64,000 bases of DNA from Adiantum capillus-veneris (Eukaryota; Streptophyta; Polypodiopsida; Polypodiales; Pteridaceae), in assembly GCA_014529385.2 (NCBI GenBank), contig CM043944.1, positions 170,397,740-170,461,739 on the forward strand, read 5' to 3'. This document shows, one piece after another, positions 59,201 to 64,000 of the stretch. The first letter of the stretch is position 1. Every line of letters begins with the position of its first letter. The notes under the pieces were generated by a model, which had not been told where the DNA came from, made no database searches, and saw nothing but the letters and a program-made list of their open reading frames with translations. The translations under genes were made by a program, and so were the position numbers.

Positions 59201-60653
59201 GCATTGGCTACTCCACATAGTTGAGGTAGAAATTGAATGGCATATTGTTGTATTGCTTGCTTGATAGCATGCCAATTCACCTCCGTGAAAAATATGTTTC
59301 TTAACCTTAATAGTATCACAACCTATAAGCTTAACCTACAATCTTTTGCTAAAAATCAAAGTATAATGGTGAAAGAAATATCTATCTAAGGGTAACAGGA
59401 TACTAAGAGCTTTTAGGATTTGTCTAAAGCCATCTACAATGTCATGCTTAGGTATTTACTTGATTTCTAGTATCCTAGATCATTTTCAACATGGGCCTTT
59501 AGAACATAGCTTTATTCCAAAGCATTTATAAGCAATCTATCCTAGTATATAGTATATGGTGGTAGAATGATAATCTTTGTAAGTGCTTCAAGCCATTTTT
59601 TGAGTTGTAAATGTGCAAAAAATTGGTAAAGTTGTTGCATCTCAAAGGTTAAAATAATGTAGGCCAACATCTCTGCAAAGAAGGAGATATAGGATGAGTG
59701 AACGTAAGTACTTAATAACATGTGGTTATGGCATTAGAAAATTTTCATGAGCAAAAACCTTAACTTCTACTTACCACTATGATAAAGCTGTAATTGATTG
59801 TATGCACACTATCTCGGAGAAGAAGAGAAGTAGAGAGTGCTACTTGTGGTTTATTAGAGCAAAGTACTAGTAGAACCATCCTCATGTTATAGATGTCATG
59901 CATTCCCTCTTATGCTTTAATTTCAATTTTTGAAAAAATATGTTATAATAACTAATATCTAATTCGCCTAAATGATTTTCTCATGTTAAACTGGTCATTT
60001 AATATGGGGAAGTACCAAGGGAGAAAAAGCTAGATTATTGGTAAGGCTAGCAGATCGGTCACAATAGGGATCCAAAGGGGGACCATCTCTGCAGAAGAGA
60101 AATGTGCAAGCAATGGGCTTCAAAGACCTAAGGTTCACCCCATTAAGACTTCCAAAATGCTAAGGTTCCAAAATTCAAAGGTTAAGTCCAATGGTCGTAC
60201 CTTAGGAAGATTGGATGCTTTGTAGTGTGCAAAAAGTCTTCAAAGACTCCTAAAGAGGAGGGGCGAGCCCTGCAAGTAGGGGATGAGAGAGAAACACACA
60301 CACACACTCATACAAGCCCCTTTACACAAAAGGCATAGTGGACACATGTCAACTCCCTAGCCCAATTGCCCACAAGGTGCATGCAAATCCTATTGGATGG
60401 CCATAGAGGTGGACCAAGATAATTAGGCTAGAGTAAATGTAGTTTAATTCATTTAAAACCACTTAATAAAAGAACTGATAAGAATTAAGCTCTCTAGAAG
60501 ACTATTGGCTAGTCTCCCAAGGGGTCCAATGAGCATTCAGCAGCCCAATGGCTTGCCTGATTCCTATTAGCCAAAAGAATAAGGGGTCCAATGAGAGTTT
60601 AATTGCATTAATTAATTACCTAAAGCTCTCACAAAATGGGAAAGGGGGACACA
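56266..60653 (+). other. 3' flank of cyclase gene, no gene seen
   Basis: A/T-rich sequence without recognisable coding domains. The first several hundred bases likely include the cyclase 3' UTR (transcript end not located). 60.3-60.65 kb has repeated AAGGGGTCCAATGAG and GGACACATGTCA motifs next to the Gypsy-3 LTR, which may mean the LTR or an older copy extends further upstream. Confidence 0.5.
57968..58692. mobile_element. Possible MITE-like segment
   Basis: TAAGAGCATCTCCATGTGG at one end and TATTGGAGATGTTAAA at the other give a short imperfect inverted repeat (ATCTCCA / TGGAGAT). GAGCATCTCCA is, from memory, common at ends of plant miniature DNA transposons. No target duplication was confirmed. 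Confidence 0.2.
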
Positions 60654-61510
60654 TGTCACAAGGCTATCACTTATGCTTCTTAATTATGATTGCTTAAGCT
60701 TTGCAGGGTCCAATGGGATGCCAGCAAGAGTAAATTGCAAGAGGGGTCGACCAAGAGAGAGAGGGGGCTGATTTTGTCAATGCACTATCACACACACACT
60801 CACACAATCTCATGTGTGAAGCAAAAAGACTCTCTCTCTCCTTCTGAAGCTTTAATGGAAAGCTCAACATCTACTCCAAGCTTGTGAGAAGGGAGGCCTA
60901 CACCAACAACTCTTGGCTTTGTGATGCAAATCCAACCAAGAGCCAAGCTTCAATGCATGCTCATCTTCTCTACCATGCTAATTACTAAGCTATGCTAAGC
61001 TATTATGAGTGATTATGTGAGGAGATATACTTCTTTCTCGTAAGACTACTCCTTCTTCCTCTCAATCTACTCTCATACCCCGCTAGCTATCACCATCTTC
61101 AAAGGTGTGTGAGGTCTTGAGTCTGAGACCGTGAGGTAATTGATGTTGTGTTTTATAAGTGTATACATGGTGCTTGAATCTTCCATCTTCATTGCACCGG
61201 TAAGTTATTGAAGGAACACAAAGTATTGTATTGTAAAATGTCTCCCTTGATGGGGGAAACCTATAGTACAAAGCCTTTTGGAGGGGGGACCGGCTCCATG
61301 TAAATCCGGTCCTCAACTGTTATAATCTCTTAATTTCTCTCTCTTTTGAAGTATTGTTCATGCCTATCTAACTAGGTGTTATGTTTTTTGTTGCTCTCTT
61401 TACTTACAAGCACTCTTACTATGCTCATTAGGAATCTATTCTAATGAGATGCTCACTATGTCTATGCTATTTTCCGCTACACACGAGTTACTAGGCCATT
61501 AAATGTTTCA
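60654..61510 (+). repeat. Gypsy-3 5' LTR
   Basis: Starts TGTCACAAGGCTATCAC, ends AAATGTTTCA. Shares AGAGGGGGCTGATTTT and GCTTTAATGGAAAGCT with the Gypsy-2 LTR. The 5' border is tentative, because similar motifs occur about 320 bp upstream. Confidence 0.65.
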
Positions 61511-61511
61511 T

Positions 61512-61523
61512 TGGTATCAGAGC
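61512..61523 (+). promoter_or_regulatory. Gypsy-3 primer-binding site
   Basis: TGGTATCAGAGC, one base after the LTR; same Met-tRNA site as Gypsy-1. Confidence 0.9.
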
Positions 61524-61837
61524 ACAAGGTTTCTCTTTTCTTGCTCAAGAAGGGAGATCCTCAAGCTAGCTATAAATAATTGGTATTATAATTGCAATTG
61601 AGTAAGTAGAATAGGGATTTTTCATCCTTGCAGTGCGCTTGCCTTCGTGCAGATAAGGGGACATCACTGTCAAGAGCTATGGTCTTAATAGTGGAGTCCT
61701 ACGGGGCTTGCCTACGGCTTAACCACTACTGAGCTATTAGAAGCTTGACAGGAGCCGGTACTATTTTGGTGTTGAAAGACCCTCTCTTCTATTCCTTGCA
61801 ATTAATGATATTCGAGCCACGGGTAAAATTTGTTAGA

Positions 61838-63342
61838 ATGGCTGACAATAGTAAAGAGAGTGAAATTAATGTTGATAGCTTTGATTTTGCTAATGAGCAA
61901 GCTACTAATGATGCCCCTATGCTTGTTAACTACCTTGTTTCTAGGCTTCAACAAGCCATGGACAATCCATCCCTCCAAAGTGAAGTGCAACGGCAGCTAC
62001 GTGCTCATGGGATTCTCCAAACTCCCCACCATGACAAGAGAGTATCTAGGAAGCCTCCTTGCGAGACTTCCAAAAGAGGCCTCTCTCCGATTCGGGAAGA
62101 AGAAGAGGATCCATAGAAAGGGCTCAAAAATTTAATTCTTGATGACGCATCTCCTTCCCAAAGGAGAACTCAAGAGCCCTCACCAAAGGAACGAGAAAGA
62201 AGTGAGCTCCTGCTACCTCGCTTGAGATGGCTCCACGAAGATGGCGGGCAAAACGCTCTCCATCACCTCCTAAACGAAGAAGACCATCGCACACCGCTCC
62301 ACACCATAATTCAAAGAGGGATGATAAAAAACAAGAGAAGAAAAATGCGAGAAAGAGGTCACCCTCTTCTCCATCTTCTTCATCCTCTTCCTCTTATGAA
62401 GAAAGTGATGGTGTAGACAAAGAGGAACAAGGCGAGAAAGAGGTCACCCTCTTCTCCATCTTCCTCAAATTCTTCATCTTCTAAAGAAAGCGATGGTGCA
62501 ACTTTTGAACCATTAAAAAGAAGAGGCCATAGGAAATCCTATGCCGCGTGGAAGAGGTCGTCCAAGCTCAAGAAGTTCAAAGAGGGAGGAAAGAACATCT
62601 CTTTCCTTACATACGATGGCACCTTTGGTGCTACAGACAAAGTCTTGGCCTTCATCCAACAATTCTATGCGGCATTTGGAGATGAGGGCTTCATGAAGTC
62701 CTCTAAGCTACACCATGTAGCTATGCACTTTCAAAAGTCCACCAGGCAATGGTGGTCTAGCCTACGGACAAACGGTGAAGCCCCACAAACATGGAAAGCT
62801 TTAAGAGCTTCCATCATGAAGCAGTTTTTGGCCATCGATGCCAAAGACAAAGTACTCACCGAATGGCGAAGCTTGAAGCTCTCTCCCTAGAATCCATTCA
62901 CAAATATGTAGACAAGTTTTGGGACTTACATCTCAAAGCCATTGTCTTCAAAAAGATGGACTTTGGAGAGCAAAAACAGTAATTTTGTGCGGGCTTAACT
63001 GAAGATATGGTGGAGTATGTCAACTCCCAAAGGCCACGCACCATATATGCGGTCATACATCATACCATAGTGGCTTCTCGAATCAATTTCCAAACAGGGG
63101 CTAAGAGAAATTTTAAGCCCACGGAAAACAAGGGTTCCAATGAGCCTAAGGGGAAGGACAATGTCCAAAAGTCTCCTAAGGGCAATTCCAATAATAACAA
63201 AGCTAACGAGAAGGGAGTTTACAAAGGCAAAAACAAACTCTCTCCTAAAGAGCTTGAGCATTATCCCAAGGATAACCGTTGTTTCAAACGCGGTGATCAA
63301 GGGCATGCGTACCATGCTTGCCCCCAAAAGAACCTGCCATGA
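61838..63342 (+). pseudogene. Gypsy-3 gag
   Basis: ATG 61838 (MADNSKESEINVDSF) runs to TAG 62114-62116. After a Ser/Lys/Glu-rich, partly duplicated stretch (GAAAGAGGTCACCCTCTTCT occurs at about 62350 and 62435), a capsid core is read at 62585-62890 (FLTYDGTFGATDKVLAFIQQ, STRQWWSSLR, MKQFLAIDAKDKVLTEWRSL). Frames shift near 62890, and the final part 63007-63342 is basic and has a degenerate knuckle (CFKRGDQGHAYHAC, second Cys replaced by Arg). Homologous to Gypsy-1 and Gypsy-2 gag. Confidence 0.8.
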
Positions 63343-63434
63343 GCCTCCTAGAGCTACCTTGGTCGAAATCTAAGAAGAGGAAGCTCACCACAAAGGATCT
63401 CCTATGTGCCATGCTTGGGGAAAGGTAAGAGAAC

Positions 63435-64000
63435 ATGATGCTTTTATTCTTTGATCCTGGTTCTACTCACAATTTCATATCCACAGAGTTGGCCACCAAA
63501 CTAGGCACCCAAGCCTATGAGATGGGAGATGTCCTACCCGTCGATGGTGCTTTCAAGGAGCAAGAAGCTTCAGTCACTCCCTTAATCGGGAAATTGAGGC
63601 TCCATGTCCAAAGCTATGTGGACAAAGAGGACTTCTTTATCTCTCCTCTCAAGCATGAGGATGTAATCCTAGGGGCACCATGGTTTGATCGTATGGCTGC
63701 CAATGTTAAATTCCCTAAAAAGAAAATCTACTTTAGGTTCAGGGAAAAAGATATGTACATAGATGCCAAAGAGATGGGTAACACCATACCCATTGTACAT
63801 ATGCAAGATTTCAACAAGTTAATAAAGAGCTCTATTTCCGTGTACATGATTTTTGTTAAAGATTCTCAAAATGAACCTAATGCTTTAACAAAAGAAAATA
63901 TAAACAATCTTAAGAAATTAGAGTTATCCAATTTTCTCAAGGGATTTCAAGATGTCTTTATTGATGACATCCCTTGTGAACTACCTCCTAAACGAGGCAA
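63435..64000 (+). pseudogene. Gypsy-3 pol start: protease, runs off window
   Basis: Open from 63435 to the window end. LLFFDPGSTHNFISTELATK carries the protease motif as DPG (63453-63461); ILGAPWFDRM is the later protease block; IPIVHMQDFNKLIKSSISVY and FLKGFQDVFIDDIPCELPP lead into the RT, which lies outside. An in-frame TAA at 63426 precedes it. The window edge prevents judging whether pol is intact, but gag is broken, so pseudogene is inferred. Confidence 0.8.

Overview
This window looks like nuclear DNA of a land plant with a large, repeat-rich genome. The supporting signs are spliced host exons with GT-AG introns, plant-type CCCTAAA telomere motifs, a plant L1 LINE with its terminal zinc finger, and Ty3/gypsy elements with the usual plant primer-binding site and a chromodomain. 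The only convincing host gene encodes a class III nucleotide cyclase of a type I associate with algae, protists and plants that have swimming sperm. A fern or other seed-free plant (possibly a cycad or ginkgo-like seed plant) is therefore the most likely source. This is inference; no species is claimed.

Layout: 1-3.9 kb is a decayed L1 LINE. 4-7.1 kb holds a broken LTR-retrotransposon gag (+) and an L1-type ORF1 (-). 7.2-8.5 kb is a G-rich tract and a promoter or leader-like stretch with an interstitial telomere motif. The cyclase gene runs from 8.48 to 56.27 kb in seven recognisable coding exons. The intron between the second and third exons is about 44.8 kb (9235-53993) and consists almost entirely of nested transposons. 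The 3' flank (56.3-60.6 kb) shows no gene. From about 60.65 kb a third gypsy element starts (LTR, primer-binding site, gag, protease) and runs off the end.

The intron is dominated by one non-L1 LINE family, labelled LINE-A to LINE-I here. It has a coiled-coil ORF1 and an ORF2 with AP endonuclease, reverse transcriptase and a C-terminal Cys/His finger. Nearly every copy ends in the same 3' sequence running straight into a (CT)n tract, and several are preceded by (CT)n too. The one minus-strand copy lies in a (GA)n tract, so the association is strand-consistent. Each copy brings its own (CT)n, and later copies lie in or beside those tracts. ORF1 and ORF2 are in the same frame, separated by one stop codon, in all three copies where the junction is visible.

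Nesting order is legible. LINE-C was split by Gypsy-1, which has a 5-bp target duplication GAGCG. The 3' LTR of Gypsy-1 was then split at its (GA)n tract by LINE-D. Gypsy-2, related to Gypsy-3, sits in a second, rearranged LINE cluster. All elements carry stops or frameshifts; LINE-B, LINE-D and LINE-H are the best preserved. The cyclase exons keep an open frame with matching splice phases, so the gene appears intact despite its load.
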